Shown here: piece after piece, positions 15,567 through 23,634 of the stretch
Position numbering within the stretch: position 1 is the stretch's first letter
Layout: each line of letters begins with the position of its first letter
NCBI RefSeq assembly: GCF_036409475.1
Contig: NZ_JAYRCK010000016.1
Coordinates: forward strand, 1 to 64,000
DNA from: Scandinavium sp036409475
GTDB taxonomy: Bacteria > Pseudomonadota > Gammaproteobacteria > Enterobacterales > Enterobacteriaceae
Direction: 5' to 3'
Length of the DNA stretch: 64,000 bases
Program-made: the position numbers and the translations under genes
The notes under the pieces: model-generated
Seen by the model: only the letters and a program-made list of their open reading frames with translations
Databases searched by the model: none
Told to the model about the DNA's origin: nothing

Positions 15567-17506
15567 CCGCGTTGCTTGACCTGAGCAACATTCGCCGCAG
15601 TTATCCTTCCGGCGACAGCAGCGTTGAAGTGCTGAAGGGCATTACGCTCAGCATTCATGCGGGTGAAATGGTGGCGATTGTCGGGGCCTCGGGTTCCGGT
15701 AAATCGACGCTAATGAACATTCTCGGCTGCCTTGATAAACCGACCAGCGGCACTTATCGGGTCGCAGGTACTGACGTTGCAACGCTCGATGGCGATGCGT
15801 TGGCTCGTTTACGCCGTGAACATTTTGGTTTTATTTTTCAGCGTTACCATTTGCTTTCGCACCTGAGTGCCGCGCAAAACGTTGAAGTGCCCGCCGTCTA
15901 TGCCGGAACCGAGCGCAAACGCAGATTTGAGCGAGCACTGGAGCTGCTTCAGCGTCTGGGGCTTGGCGACCGTGCGGACTATCAACCATCACAACTTTCA
16001 GGCGGGCAGCAGCAACGTGTCAGTATTGCTCGTGCTTTGATGAACGGTGGTCAGGTTATTCTGGCGGATGAGCCCACTGGTGCGCTCGACAGCCATTCTG
16101 GCGAAGAAGTGATGGCTATCCTGCATCAGCTCAAAGCGCAGGGCCACACGGTCATTATCGTCACGCACGATCCGCTGGTGGCGGCTCAGGCTGAACGCAT
16201 CATTGAAATCCGCGACGGGGAGATTATCAACAACCCGCCGTCGAAGCTGACTGGCGCTCCTGCGGCGGTTAATACCGTTGAGTCCGGAACCCCTGGCTGG
16301 CGGCAGTTTGTGAGCAGCTTCCGGGAAGCGCTGACCATGGCGTGGCTGGCGATGGCGGCGAATAAGATGCGTACGTTGTTAACGATGCTCGGCATCATTA
16401 TCGGTATCGCCTCTGTGGTCTCGATTGTGGTGGTGGGTGATGCCGCCAAACAGATGGTGCTGGCCGATATCCGCGCGATTGGTACCAACACCATTGATGT
16501 TTACCCGGGCAAAGATTTTGGCGATGACGATCCGCAATATCAGCAGGCGCTGACCTATGACGATTTGCTGGCAATCCAGAAGCAGCCTTGGGTGCAATCC
16601 GCCACGCCAGCAGTCTCCAAAAGCTTGCGCCTGCGCGTGGGCAATACGGATGTGTCAGCCAGTGCCGAGGGCGTGGGCACGCAGTATTTTAACGTCTACG
16701 GCATGACCTTCAGCGAAGGGAATACCTTCAACGAGGTGCAGCTAAACGGGCGGGCGCAGGTGGTGGTGCTTGACAGCAATACCCGTCGCCAGCTTTTCCC
16801 CAACAAGGCCAACGTGGTGGGGGAAATTATTCTGGTCGGGAATATGCCTGCCACGGTCATCGGCGTTGCAGATGAGAAGCAGGGCATGTTTGGCAGCAGT
16901 AAAATTTTGCGCGTCTGGCTGCCGTACAGCACGATGGCCGGGCGTGTGATGGGGCAGTCGTGGCTCAATTCAATTACGGTCCGTGTGAAAGACGGGCATG
17001 ACAGCGCGCTGGCAGAACAACAGCTCACGCGACTGCTGTCTTTACGTCACGGCAAGAAGGATTTCTTTGCCTGGAATATGGACAGTCTCTTGAAAACGGC
17101 GGAACGGACCACACATACACTTCAGCTTTTTTTAACGCTGGTGGCGGTCATTTCACTGGTTGTTGGTGGCATTGGGGTGATGAATATCATGCTGGTGTCG
17201 GTCACGGAACGTACCCGGGAAATCGGTATTCGCATGGCTGTCGGAGCCAGAGCAAGCGATGTACTGCAACAGTTTTTAATTGAAGCTGTCCTGGTGTGTC
17301 TGGTAGGCGGCGCGATGGGGGTCGGATTATCTTTACTGATCGCCTTCACGTTGCAGCTCTTTTTACCTGACTGGGGCATCGGTTTTTCTCCGCTGGCGCT
17401 GCTGATGGCGTTTATTTGTTCGACGTTGACGGGCGTTTTGTTTGGTTGGTTACCGGCAAGAAATGCCGCAAGGCTCGACCCGGTGGATGCGCTGGCGAGA
17501 GAGTAA
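15563..17506 (+). CDS. macB: Macrolide export ATP-binding/permease protein MacB
   Basis: This 647-residue ABC transporter has an N-terminal ATPase: Walker A GASGSGKST at about residues 41-49, signature LSGGQQQR at about 145, Walker B ILADEPTGALD. Next come one transmembrane helix (about 274-294), a large periplasmic MacB_PCD domain and a C-terminal FtsX-like domain with three helices. It acts with MacA and outer-membrane TolC to extrude macrolides and peptides by mechanotransmission. It overlaps macA by 4 bp and is followed by a strong hairpin terminator. Confidence 0.97.
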   Translation: MTALLDLSNIRRSYPSGDSSVEVLKGITLSIHAGEMVAIVGASGSGKSTLMNILGCLDKPTSGTYRVAGTDVATLDGDALARLRREHFGFIFQRYHLLSHLSAAQNVEVPAVYAGTERKRRFERALELLQRLGLGDRADYQPSQLSGGQQQRVSIARALMNGGQVILADEPTGALDSHSGEEVMAILHQLKAQGHTVIIVTHDPLVAAQAERIIEIRDGEIINNPPSKLTGAPAAVNTVESGTPGWRQFVSSFREALTMAWLAMAANKMRTLLTMLGIIIGIASVVSIVVVGDAAKQMVLADIRAIGTNTIDVYPGKDFGDDDPQYQQALTYDDLLAIQKQPWVQSATPAVSKSLRLRVGNTDVSASAEGVGTQYFNVYGMTFSEGNTFNEVQLNGRAQVVVLDSNTRRQLFPNKANVVGEIILVGNMPATVIGVADEKQGMFGSSKILRVWLPYSTMAGRVMGQSWLNSITVRVKDGHDSALAEQQLTRLLSLRHGKKDFFAWNMDSLLKTAERTTHTLQLFLTLVAVISLVVGGIGVMNIMLVSVTERTREIGIRMAVGARASDVLQQFLIEAVLVCLVGGAMGVGLSLLIAFTLQLFLPDWGIGFSPLALLMAFICSTLTGVLFGWLPARNAARLDPVDALARE

Positions 17507-17515
17507 AGGCAATAA

Positions 17516-17543
17516 AAATGCCAGTCATCAGGACTGGCATTTT
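17516..17543. terminator. Bidirectional terminator between macB and cspD
   Basis: The hairpin aaatgccagtc...gactggcatttt is flanked by an A tract on the left and a T tract on the right. It can therefore stop transcription both from macB (plus) and from cspD (minus). Confidence 0.85.
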
Positions 17544-17575
17544 GACTGCAGGATGTCCACAATGGAACGGATGCG

Positions 17576-17797
17576 TTACGCGACGGCTTCCGCAACAACC
17601 GGGACAATCACGCTGGCGTGATTGCCTTTTGGCCCCTGGTGGACATCAAACCGGACGGCTTGTCCGGCTTTTAACGTTCTGTAGCCATCCATCTGGATGG
17701 TTGAGTAATGAGCGAAAATGTCTTCGCCGCCGCCTTCAGGGCAGATGAAGCCGAACCCTTTAGCGTTGTTAAACCACTTAACAGTACCCATTTCCAT
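17576..17797 (-). CDS. cspD: Cold shock-like protein CspD
   Basis: This 73-residue single cold-shock domain carries RNP1 (NNAKGFGFI, about residues 10-18) and RNP2 (DIFAHYS, about 26-32). In E. coli CspD is a stationary-phase, replication-inhibiting toxin-like DNA-binding protein degraded by Lon; it is not cold-induced. It is transcribed divergently from clpS, as in E. coli, and converges with macB. Confidence 0.95.
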   Translation of the reverse strand: MEMGTVKWFNNAKGFGFICPEGGGEDIFAHYSTIQMDGYRTLKAGQAVRFDVHQGPKGNHASVIVPVVAEAVA

Positions 17798-18133
17798 ACT
17801 TCGACATCCTTCGTAAATCTTATAATCAGATGGAAAGAACCGGTGGTGGAGTGGTCGGGTTGTTCAAAACCTCGCCAACTCTCTCCTGTACAATTTAGAT
17901 AAAACAGGCAACGCGTCAAGCGGCAGAGTGCGAAGTTTGGCGTAAAATGCATCAAAATTTGAAGCAGTTAACGCTATTGCCAGGATTGTGACGAGCGTCG
18001 CGAATAGCAGGAATGGCGAATGGCAGGAATAGAGGAAAGTTATCTACTCTTTACTGTAGATTCAATGAAGACAGGCTCTGGTCAGTGACGGGAAGCATCC
18101 CGCCGGGGCCGTAACCGAAGATGAATACTGACA
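17798..18133. promoter_or_regulatory. Divergent intergenic region cspD/clpS
   Basis: This 336-bp non-coding stretch holds the cspD and clpS promoters. A hairpin (gggaagcatccc, near 18090) lies in the clpS leader. No operator could be named. A six-codon ORF overlaps the clpS start (see separate entry). Confidence 0.5.
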
Positions 18134-18141
18134 ATGGGTAA
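18121..18141 (+). other. Candidate six-codon leader ORF overlapping the clpS start
   Basis: ATG AAT ACT GAC AAT GGG TAA would encode MNTDNG and stops eight bases inside clpS. clpS itself has no visible ribosome binding site, so translation through the mini-ORF could supply ribosomes. This is only a possibility; such short ORFs arise by chance. Confidence 0.25.
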
Positions 18142-18454
18142 GACTCGTGACTGGCTGGATTTTGACCAGCTGACGAAAGACCAGGTACGCGATGCGCTAC
18201 AACCGCCGTCGATGTATAAAGTAATATTGCTCAACGATGATTACACGCCGATGGAGTTTGTTATTGACGTGTTACAGAAATTCTTTTCTTATGATGTAGA
18301 ACGTGCAACGCAACTGATGCTCACGGTTCACTATCAAGGCAAAGCTATCTGCGGCGTTTTTACTGCAGAAGTGGCGGAAACCAAAGTGGCGATGGTGAAC
18401 AGTTATGCCAAGGAGAACGAGCATCCGTTGCTGTGTACGTTGGAACAGGCCTGA
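18134..18454 (+). CDS. clpS: ATP-dependent Clp protease adaptor ClpS
   Basis: This 106-residue N-recognin binds N-degron substrates (N-terminal Leu, Phe, Tyr, Trp) and delivers them to ClpAP. It has a flexible N-terminal extension and a core with YKVILLNDDYTPMEFVIDVL (about residues 36-55), which includes the conserved NDD of the binding pocket, and ending in HPLLCTLE. It is 28 bp upstream of clpA in the same direction. It lacks a recognisable ribosome binding site. Confidence 0.96.
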   Translation: MGKTRDWLDFDQLTKDQVRDALQPPSMYKVILLNDDYTPMEFVIDVLQKFFSYDVERATQLMLTVHYQGKAICGVFTAEVAETKVAMVNSYAKENEHPLLCTLEQA

Positions 18455-18482
18455 TGACAGGCCATAATTGGGGGAGGTGCCT

Positions 18483-20759
18483 ATGCTCAATCAAGAACTG
18501 GAACTCAGTTTAAACATGGCTTTCGCCAGAGCGCGCGAGCACCGTCATGAGTTTATGACCGTCGAGCATCTGTTGCTGGCTTTGCTCAGCAACCCATCCG
18601 CCCGCGAAGCGCTGGAAGCCTGCTCCGTGGATCTGGTGGCGCTACGTCAGGAACTCGAAGCCTTCATCGAACAAACCACGCCGGTTCTGCCTGCCAGCGA
18701 AGAAGAGCGCGACACTCAGCCGACGCTCAGCTTCCAGCGTGTATTACAGCGTGCCGTTTTCCATGTGCAGTCGTCAGGTCGCAGTGAAGTGACCGGAGCG
18801 AATGTGCTGGTGGCCATTTTCAGCGAGCAGGAGTCGCAGGCGGCTTATCTGCTGCGCAAGCATGAAGTGAGCCGTCTTGATGTGGTGAACTTCATCTCCC
18901 ACGGCACGCGTAAAGACGAGCCGAGCCAGTCTTCCGATTCCGGAAGCCAACCCAATACCGAAGAGCAAGCAGGCGGGGAGGATCGTATGGAAAACTTCAC
19001 CACCAACCTCAATCAGCTTGCTCGCGTGGGCGGCATTGATCCGCTGATTGGTCGCGACAAGGAGCTTGAGCGTGCCATTCAGGTGTTATGCCGTCGCCGT
19101 AAAAATAACCCGTTGCTGGTCGGTGAATCCGGCGTCGGGAAAACCGCCATTGCCGAAGGGCTCGCCTGGCGTATCGTGCAGGGCGACGTACCGGAAGTGA
19201 TAGCCGATTGCACTCTCTACTCACTCGATATCGGTTCGCTGCTGGCGGGCACCAAATATCGCGGTGATTTTGAAAAACGCTTTAAAGCGCTGCTTAAACA
19301 GCTGGAGCAGGATACCAACAGCATCCTGTTTATCGATGAGATCCACACCATTATCGGTGCGGGTGCGGCATCCGGCGGCCAGGTGGATGCCGCTAACCTG
19401 ATTAAACCGCTGCTTTCGAGCGGCAAGATCCGGGTGATTGGCTCGACCACCTATCAGGAATTCAGCAATATTTTCGAAAAAGACCGTGCTCTGGCGCGTC
19501 GCTTCCAGAAAATTGATGTGACTGAGCCTTCCGTGGAAGAGACCGTACAAATCATTAACGGTCTGAAACCAAAATACGAAGCTCACCATGACGTGCGCTA
19601 CACCGCCAAAGCGGTGCGTGCAGCGGTTGAACTGGCGGTGAAATACATCAACGACCGTCATCTGCCGGATAAGGCAATCGACGTGATTGATGAAGCAGGC
19701 GCCCGTGCGCGTCTGATGCCGGTCAGCAAACGCAAGAAAACCGTCAATGTGGCGGATATCGAGTCCGTGGTGGCACGCATCGCGCGTATTCCAGAGAAGA
19801 GCGTGTCGCAAAGCGATCGTGACACGCTGAAAAATCTGGGCGACCGCCTGAAAATGCTGGTCTTTGGTCAGGATAAAGCCATTGAGGCCTTAACCGAAGC
19901 CATCAAGATGAGCCGTGCCGGGCTTGGGCAGGATCACAAACCTGTCGGTTCCTTCCTGTTCGCCGGGCCAACCGGGGTCGGGAAAACCGAGGTGACGGTC
20001 CAGCTGTCGAAAGCGCTAGGCATTGAACTGCTGCGCTTCGATATGTCCGAATACATGGAACGCCACACGGTGAGCCGCCTGATTGGTGCGCCTCCGGGCT
20101 ACGTTGGTTTTGATCAGGGCGGTTTGCTGACAGATGCCGTGATTAAGCATCCTCACGCGGTGCTGCTGCTGGATGAAATCGAGAAAGCGCACCCGGATGT
20201 TTTCAACCTGCTGCTGCAGGTGATGGACAACGGCACGCTGACCGACAACAACGGGCGCAAAGCGGACTTCCGCAACGTGGTGCTGGTGATGACCACCAAC
20301 GCAGGGGTGCGTGAAACGGAGCGTAAATCCATCGGCCTGATCCACCAGGATAACAGCACCGATGCGATGGAAGAGATCAAAAAAATCTTCACGCCGGAGT
20401 TCCGTAACCGTCTCGACAACATTATCTGGTTCGATCACCTCTCGACCGAGGTTATCCATCAGGTTGTCGACAAGTTCATTGTTGAACTGCAGGTGCAGCT
20501 TGATCAGAAAGGGGTGTCGCTGGAAGTCAGCCAGGAAGCACGCAACTGGCTGGCAGAAAAAGGCTACGACCGCGCAATGGGCGCACGTCCAATGGTGCGT
20601 GTGATTCAGGACAACCTGAAGAAACCGCTCGCCAACGAACTGCTGTTTGGTTCACTGGTGGACGGTGGTCAGGTGACGGTGGCCCTGGACGCGAAGAACA
20701 ACGCGCTGACGTATGACTTCCAGGCTGCGCAAAAACGCAAAGCGGAAGCTGCGCACTAA
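18483..20759 (+). CDS. clpA: ATP-dependent Clp protease ATP-binding subunit ClpA
   Basis: This 758-residue AAA+ unfoldase works with ClpP. It has an N-terminal double Clp-N domain (about residues 1-145), a first AAA module with Walker A GESGVGKTA (about 214-222) and Walker B ILFIDEIHT, and a second module with GPTGVGKTE (about 495-503) and LLLDEIEKA. The pore and sensor regions are conserved. The length equals E. coli ClpA. The ATG follows gggggaggtg. It is followed by a hairpin and a repeat element rather than the serW tRNA gene seen in E. coli. Confidence 0.97.
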   Translation: MLNQELELSLNMAFARAREHRHEFMTVEHLLLALLSNPSAREALEACSVDLVALRQELEAFIEQTTPVLPASEEERDTQPTLSFQRVLQRAVFHVQSSGRSEVTGANVLVAIFSEQESQAAYLLRKHEVSRLDVVNFISHGTRKDEPSQSSDSGSQPNTEEQAGGEDRMENFTTNLNQLARVGGIDPLIGRDKELERAIQVLCRRRKNNPLLVGESGVGKTAIAEGLAWRIVQGDVPEVIADCTLYSLDIGSLLAGTKYRGDFEKRFKALLKQLEQDTNSILFIDEIHTIIGAGAASGGQVDAANLIKPLLSSGKIRVIGSTTYQEFSNIFEKDRALARRFQKIDVTEPSVEETVQIINGLKPKYEAHHDVRYTAKAVRAAVELAVKYINDRHLPDKAIDVIDEAGARARLMPVSKRKKTVNVADIESVVARIARIPEKSVSQSDRDTLKNLGDRLKMLVFGQDKAIEALTEAIKMSRAGLGQDHKPVGSFLFAGPTGVGKTEVTVQLSKALGIELLRFDMSEYMERHTVSRLIGAPPGYVGFDQGGLLTDAVIKHPHAVLLLDEIEKAHPDVFNLLLQVMDNGTLTDNNGRKADFRNVVLVMTTNAGVRETERKSIGLIHQDNSTDAMEEIKKIFTPEFRNRLDNIIWFDHLSTEVIHQVVDKFIVELQVQLDQKGVSLEVSQEARNWLAEKGYDRAMGARPMVRVIQDNLKKPLANELLFGSLVDGGQVTVALDAKNNALTYDFQAAQKRKAEAAH

Positions 20760-20782
20760 GTTTTCTGATGTGATAACAAACC

Positions 20783-20803
20783 AAACCGGGCTCAGGCCCG
20801 GTT
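20783..20803 (+). terminator. First hairpin after clpA (terminator stem lacking a T tract)
   Basis: aaccggg-ctcagg-cccggtt is a strong stem that is followed by the repeat element, not by a T run. An equivalent stem with the T run occurs on the far side of the repeat at 20944-20967. This suggests a duplicated or split terminator. Confidence 0.6.
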
Positions 20804-20944
20804 GAGAGTGATGACAAACCTCTAACGAATGAGATCTGTCATAGGGTACCGAATAAAAAACAAGGAAAATCAATGTATTGATTTTCGGCTGATAACCACA
20901 AAGAAGGAAAAACCACGCTTTTTCCTTCTTTGTCAGCAGTCTGA
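20804..20944 (+). repeat. MITE-like intergenic repeat, copy 1 (about 141 bp)
   Basis: This palindromic element matches the inverse of 27208-27349 along its whole length, with few differences and small gaps. Its ends are imperfect inverted repeats (gagagtgatgacaaacc at the left against tttgtcagcagtctga at the right). Internal hairpins include aaaatcaatg/attgatttt and aagaaggaaaaa...tttttccttctt. It has no coding capacity. I do not recognise it as ERIC, RU or REP. It sits between two near-identical stem-loops after clpA. Confidence 0.8.
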
Positions 20945-20967
20945 ACCGGGTAATCGCCCGGTTTTTT
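20944..20967 (+). terminator. Second hairpin after clpA, with T tract
   Basis: aaccggg-taatcg-cccggtt followed by ttttt is a canonical rho-independent terminator in the clpA direction. The stem is identical to that at 20783-20803; only the loop differs. Confidence 0.85.
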
Positions 20968-21263
20968 TATGCTTTTGGATGAGCGGTGATGGCGAGCGTA
21001 ATTCCGCACGCTGCAGCATAACGCCGAAGCGTCGTCCAGGTGGCCCGATCAATATTGTGTTCCAGCCTGCTGATGGCAGGGGCGCTGACGCCCATTTTTT
21101 CTGCGACCTGCGCGCGGGTCAGCCCAGCATTTTCGCGCCATTCCGTTAATTGTTCGAGCAGGGCGAATTCTTCACCCGCTTCTTCGTAGGCCTGTCTGGC
21201 TTCCGGGGTGGTAAGCGCAAGGGCTTCCACTTCTTCATGAGTATAGAGTCTGATTTTCGGCAT
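20967..21263 (-). CDS. XRE-family HTH regulator, HigA/antitoxin-like
   Basis: This 98-residue DNA-binding protein has a helix-turn-helix at about residues 48-72 (LTRAQVAEKMGVSAPAISRLEHN) and a short C-terminal extension. The N-terminal part (THEEVEALALTTPEARQAYEEAGEEFALLEQL) is like those antitoxins that pair with RelE/HigB toxins. No complete toxin gene is present; upstream is only a 36-codon ORF that overlaps it. The start is the ATG preceded by ggag seven bases away. An inverted-repeat operator lies upstream. Its function as an antitoxin is inferred from the fold. Confidence 0.75.
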   Translation of the reverse strand: MPKIRLYTHEEVEALALTTPEARQAYEEAGEEFALLEQLTEWRENAGLTRAQVAEKMGVSAPAISRLEHNIDRATWTTLRRYAAACGITLAITAHPKA

Positions 21264-21345
21264 CAAGCATCTCCTCGAATCGTTGCAGAGCCAACTGAAT
21301 TTCAGTGGTGGCTTGTTGGTGATAAATTAATTCAAATGTGCTCAT
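21235..21345 (-). CDS. Short 36-residue ORF upstream of and overlapping the XRE gene
   Basis: This ORF starts at ATG 21345 (MSTFELIYHQQ...) and ends inside the XRE gene, overlapping it by 29 bp. It contains in-frame the ggag that serves the XRE gene, so the two are probably coupled. The peptide is mostly helical and acidic (QLALQRFEEMLDAE). It is far shorter than a RelE/HigB toxin (about 90-110 residues). It could be a truncated toxin, a leader peptide or a small partner protein. I do not recognise it. Confidence 0.4.
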   Translation of the reverse strand: MSTFELIYHQQATTEIQLALQRFEEMLDAENQTLYS

Positions 21346-21376
21346 TTCCTGGCCTGACATTAATGTATAAGTTAAC

Positions 21377-21392
21377 TTAACGCAAGCGTTAA
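21377..21392. promoter_or_regulatory. Inverted-repeat operator of the XRE-type operon
   Basis: TTAACGC-AA-GCGTTAA is a perfect 7-2-7 inverted repeat, 32 bp upstream of the short ORF and within the expected promoter. Such a site is typical of autoregulated HigA/XRE antitoxins. Confidence 0.6.
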
Positions 21393-21525
21393 CTTTTCAT
21401 CAGACAGGACAGAAAGTCACGGTGTTTCGTCTAAAAAACAGGCTCAAAGCGAAACTTTGCGAGGCGCTTTCCAGAATTATATTGTGGGTATTGCTGGATA
21501 AAAAAACAGTGATAGGGTGGGGGCG

Positions 21526-21596
21526 CACCTGCAAAATCAGGTGTCGGGATTGGCGTCCTGAATACGTAAGAAATGATGCTCTATAGTGGCATCATT
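21526..21596 (+). other. Two hairpins upstream of the structured RNA
   Basis: cacctg-caaaat-caggtg (21526-21543) and aatgatgc...gcatcatt (21572-21596) are perfect stems within a gene-free stretch. They probably belong to the same phage-like regulatory region as the RNA that follows. The remainder of 21393-21645 shows nothing I can name. Confidence 0.4.
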
Positions 21597-21650
21597 AGGA
21601 TTAGTTCATCTGTTGTTGGCAGCGAAAAATGTTGCTGTAAGATTATGGTG

Positions 21651-21743
21651 GGCTGAACCGGAGCTTCTTATGAAGCACCGATTTTTCTTGCGTATCGGTA
21701 CGCCAACCGGTTCAGTCCGCCGCCCATCCTGGCGTATGGGCGG
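21651..21743 (+). ncRNA. Structured RNA resembling phage C4-type antisense RNA
   Basis: A three-way junction can be drawn exactly. The closing stem CTGAACCGG (21653-21661) pairs with CCGGTTCAG (21707-21715). Inside it lie GCTTC-TTAT-GAAGC (21663-21676) and ACCGAT/ATCGGT (21677-21682 with 21694-21699). A terminal hairpin CCGCCCAT/ATGGGCGG (21720-21743) follows. This layout and the sequence style recall the C4 antisense RNA of P1/P7-type phages and related RNAs of P4-like satellites. The assignment is by memory of the family and needs a covariance search. Confidence 0.5.
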
Positions 21744-21775
21744 TCGTATAGATAAACACAAGGAAAATACGACCA

Positions 21776-22207
21776 ATGAAAACGCAAGAAATCATCCCCC
21801 AACTCTACAGTGAACTCACCGTTGGCCACCCGGATTTTATCGATCTCGCCGAGCGCTGCGAATTGCTAACGCAAATTCTGCTCGATTGTCAGACCGTGGC
21901 GCAGTACCAGCCCGTTTGCCGCTGTCTGGTGGCTTATCTGGATGCGTTAAAGCACGCGCTGTCTGAAAATATGAGTGAGATGCATATTCTCGAACTGACG
22001 GCTAACGAAGTGCCTGAACAACAGCAGGCCTGGCTGACAGCCGATTCCGACGTTCAGTGCGACTACTGCCACGCCACCGCCATTTCACTGATGCAAACAA
22101 CACAACAGCCGAATGCGGAGACGCTTGCTGGGCTTTTACACGAGCTGGTCGGCTACATGACGTATGAACTGAAAGCCCCACGTTTCGCCCCCGTACAGTC
22201 CGCCTGA
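21776..22207 (+). CDS. Uncharacterised 143-residue protein in the clpA-infA accessory patch
   Basis: I do not recognise this protein. It is soluble, acidic and predicted largely helical, with no signal or membrane segment. It has six cysteines, including a CDYCHA pair (about residues 94-99) and CQ...CRC (about 38-50), which could bind metal. It begins 32 bp after the terminal hairpin of the structured RNA, with aaggaa at a rather long distance from the ATG. The location between a phage-like RNA and infA suggests origin in a prophage or P4-like satellite. Codon use looks like that of the chromosome, so it is probably not a chance ORF. Confidence 0.6.
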   Translation: MKTQEIIPQLYSELTVGHPDFIDLAERCELLTQILLDCQTVAQYQPVCRCLVAYLDALKHALSENMSEMHILELTANEVPEQQQAWLTADSDVQCDYCHATAISLMQTTQQPNAETLAGLLHELVGYMTYELKAPRFAPVQSA

Positions 22208-22218
22208 TCCACGCAACT

Positions 22219-22239
22219 CGCCGGGCTCAAAACCCGGCG
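22219..22239 (+). terminator. Hairpin after the 143-residue ORF
   Basis: cgccggg-ctcaaaa-cccggcg is a strong stem 11 bp beyond the stop, but without a T tract. It may be a weak terminator or an mRNA 3'-end stabiliser. Confidence 0.4.
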
Positions 22240-22341
22240 CGTGACATATCCCCCCACGCCACGATCTTCGCCCGATTATCCCGACCAACCCATTCCATTG
22301 CCGACGGTGGCGGGCTACTTGTTACCAAACAGCGCCCACAA

Positions 22342-22372
22342 AAAAGGTCGGGAAGACCCGACCTTTCAGCAT
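22342..22372 (-). terminator. Rho-independent terminator of infA
   Basis: On the minus strand aaaggtcgggtcttcccgacctttttt forms a perfect stem with a T tail, 28 bp beyond the infA stop. Confidence 0.85.
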
Positions 22373-22399
22373 TCAGTTGCCCTTGGGGCTTGATTGCGA

Positions 22400-22621
<222 letters not shown>

Positions 22622-22891
22622 GTCCTCTGGGGTATCACTACCGTAGTTTTGAACCGGCAAGATAATGCCGAAATTCACCAATTAAGTAAAGATTTACCCG
22701 TCATCTTTCCACTTTAAGCGTGGCGTAAGGGGTAAAAGGGATCGTTTTTGCGTATTGCCCACAATCACACGCACACTCCGCATGACGAGTGCAAACGTTT
22801 AAGAGGGAGAGTCCAAACGAAGGCGGGGCAACAGGCAGAAACGACTTCCGGCACAATTATATCACCCTGACAAAAAATGTGCCGAAAACAT

Positions 22892-23596
22892 TTACACTGT
22901 TGGCATAAACAGTGTGCGAGGTACCCAGAAATGCCCCGCAAGCGGCTGGGAACGGAGTGCTTCAAGGTGTTCAAGGTAGTCACGACGAGAGATTTCAACG
23001 GCACCAAGCGAAGTGGTATGGCTGTTTAACACCTGGCAATCCATCAGCTTACCGCCCTCGCGAGCAAATTCCTGACAAAACACCAGCAGCGCGCTCTTCG
23101 ATGCGTTCTCCGCCCGGCTGAACATTGACTCCCCGCAGAACAGCGCGCCTTGCGCTACGCCATACATGCCACCCACCAGTTCGTTACCAAGCCACACTTC
23201 GACAGAGTGCGCGTGACCCAGTTCATGCAAGCGATGATAGGCGAGAACAATGCTTTCGGTTATCCACGTGCCTTCATCTCTGTCGCCTGCGCACCCCTCA
23301 ATCACTCTGCCAAAGGCGTGATTTAGCGTGATGCGATACGGCGAAGATTTATGGAAGCGCTTCATACTGCGGCTGACGTGAAATTCCTCCGGCCACAAAA
23401 TGGCTCGGGGATCGGGTGACCACCACAAAATAGGATCGCCCGGTGAAAACCAGGGAAATATTCCGCGTTGATAGGCCATCAGCAGCCGGGCAGGGCTGAG
23501 ATCGCCGCCCAGCGCGAGCAACCCATTGGGCTCACGCAGGGCACCTTCAGGAGACGGGAAGGTAATCGAATGACGTGACAACTGGACCAGCCGCAT
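22892..23596 (-). CDS. aat: Leucyl/phenylalanyl-tRNA-protein transferase
   Basis: This 234-residue enzyme of the N-degron pathway transfers Leu or Phe from aminoacyl-tRNA to proteins with N-terminal Arg or Lys, making them substrates for ClpS-ClpAP. The family signatures are FPWFSPGDPILWWSPDPR (about residues 47-64) and GGMYGVAQGALFCGESMFSR (about 141-160). Its target protease genes clpSA lie only 2 kb away. It follows cydC by 38 bp on the same strand, so it probably belongs to a cydDC-aat transcript. Confidence 0.97.
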   Translation of the reverse strand: MRLVQLSRHSITFPSPEGALREPNGLLALGGDLSPARLLMAYQRGIFPWFSPGDPILWWSPDPRAILWPEEFHVSRSMKRFHKSSPYRITLNHAFGRVIEGCAGDRDEGTWITESIVLAYHRLHELGHAHSVEVWLGNELVGGMYGVAQGALFCGESMFSRAENASKSALLVFCQEFAREGGKLMDCQVLNSHTTSLGAVEISRRDYLEHLEALRSQPLAGHFWVPRTLFMPTV

Positions 23597-23634
23597 ACTT
23601 CACAACTCCACGCCTGATAATAGAGAATAGTAGT

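Noticed and set aside
20804..20944. Identification of the repeat as ERIC
   Set aside because: The sequence lacks the ERIC core (such as the conserved central AAGTAAGTGACTGGGG-like part) and has different terminal repeats.
21586..21813. 75-codon ORF across the structured RNA
   Set aside because: It runs through all the stems of the RNA and overlaps the start of the 143-residue ORF; no ribosome binding site. RNA structure explains the sequence better, though a small phage-type peptide cannot be fully excluded.
22208..22399. Possible serW tRNA gene or 3' tRNA fragment before infA
   Set aside because: No acceptor stem, T-loop GTTCGAATC or CCA end was found on either strand; only a cgccggg/cccggcg hairpin and the infA terminator are there.
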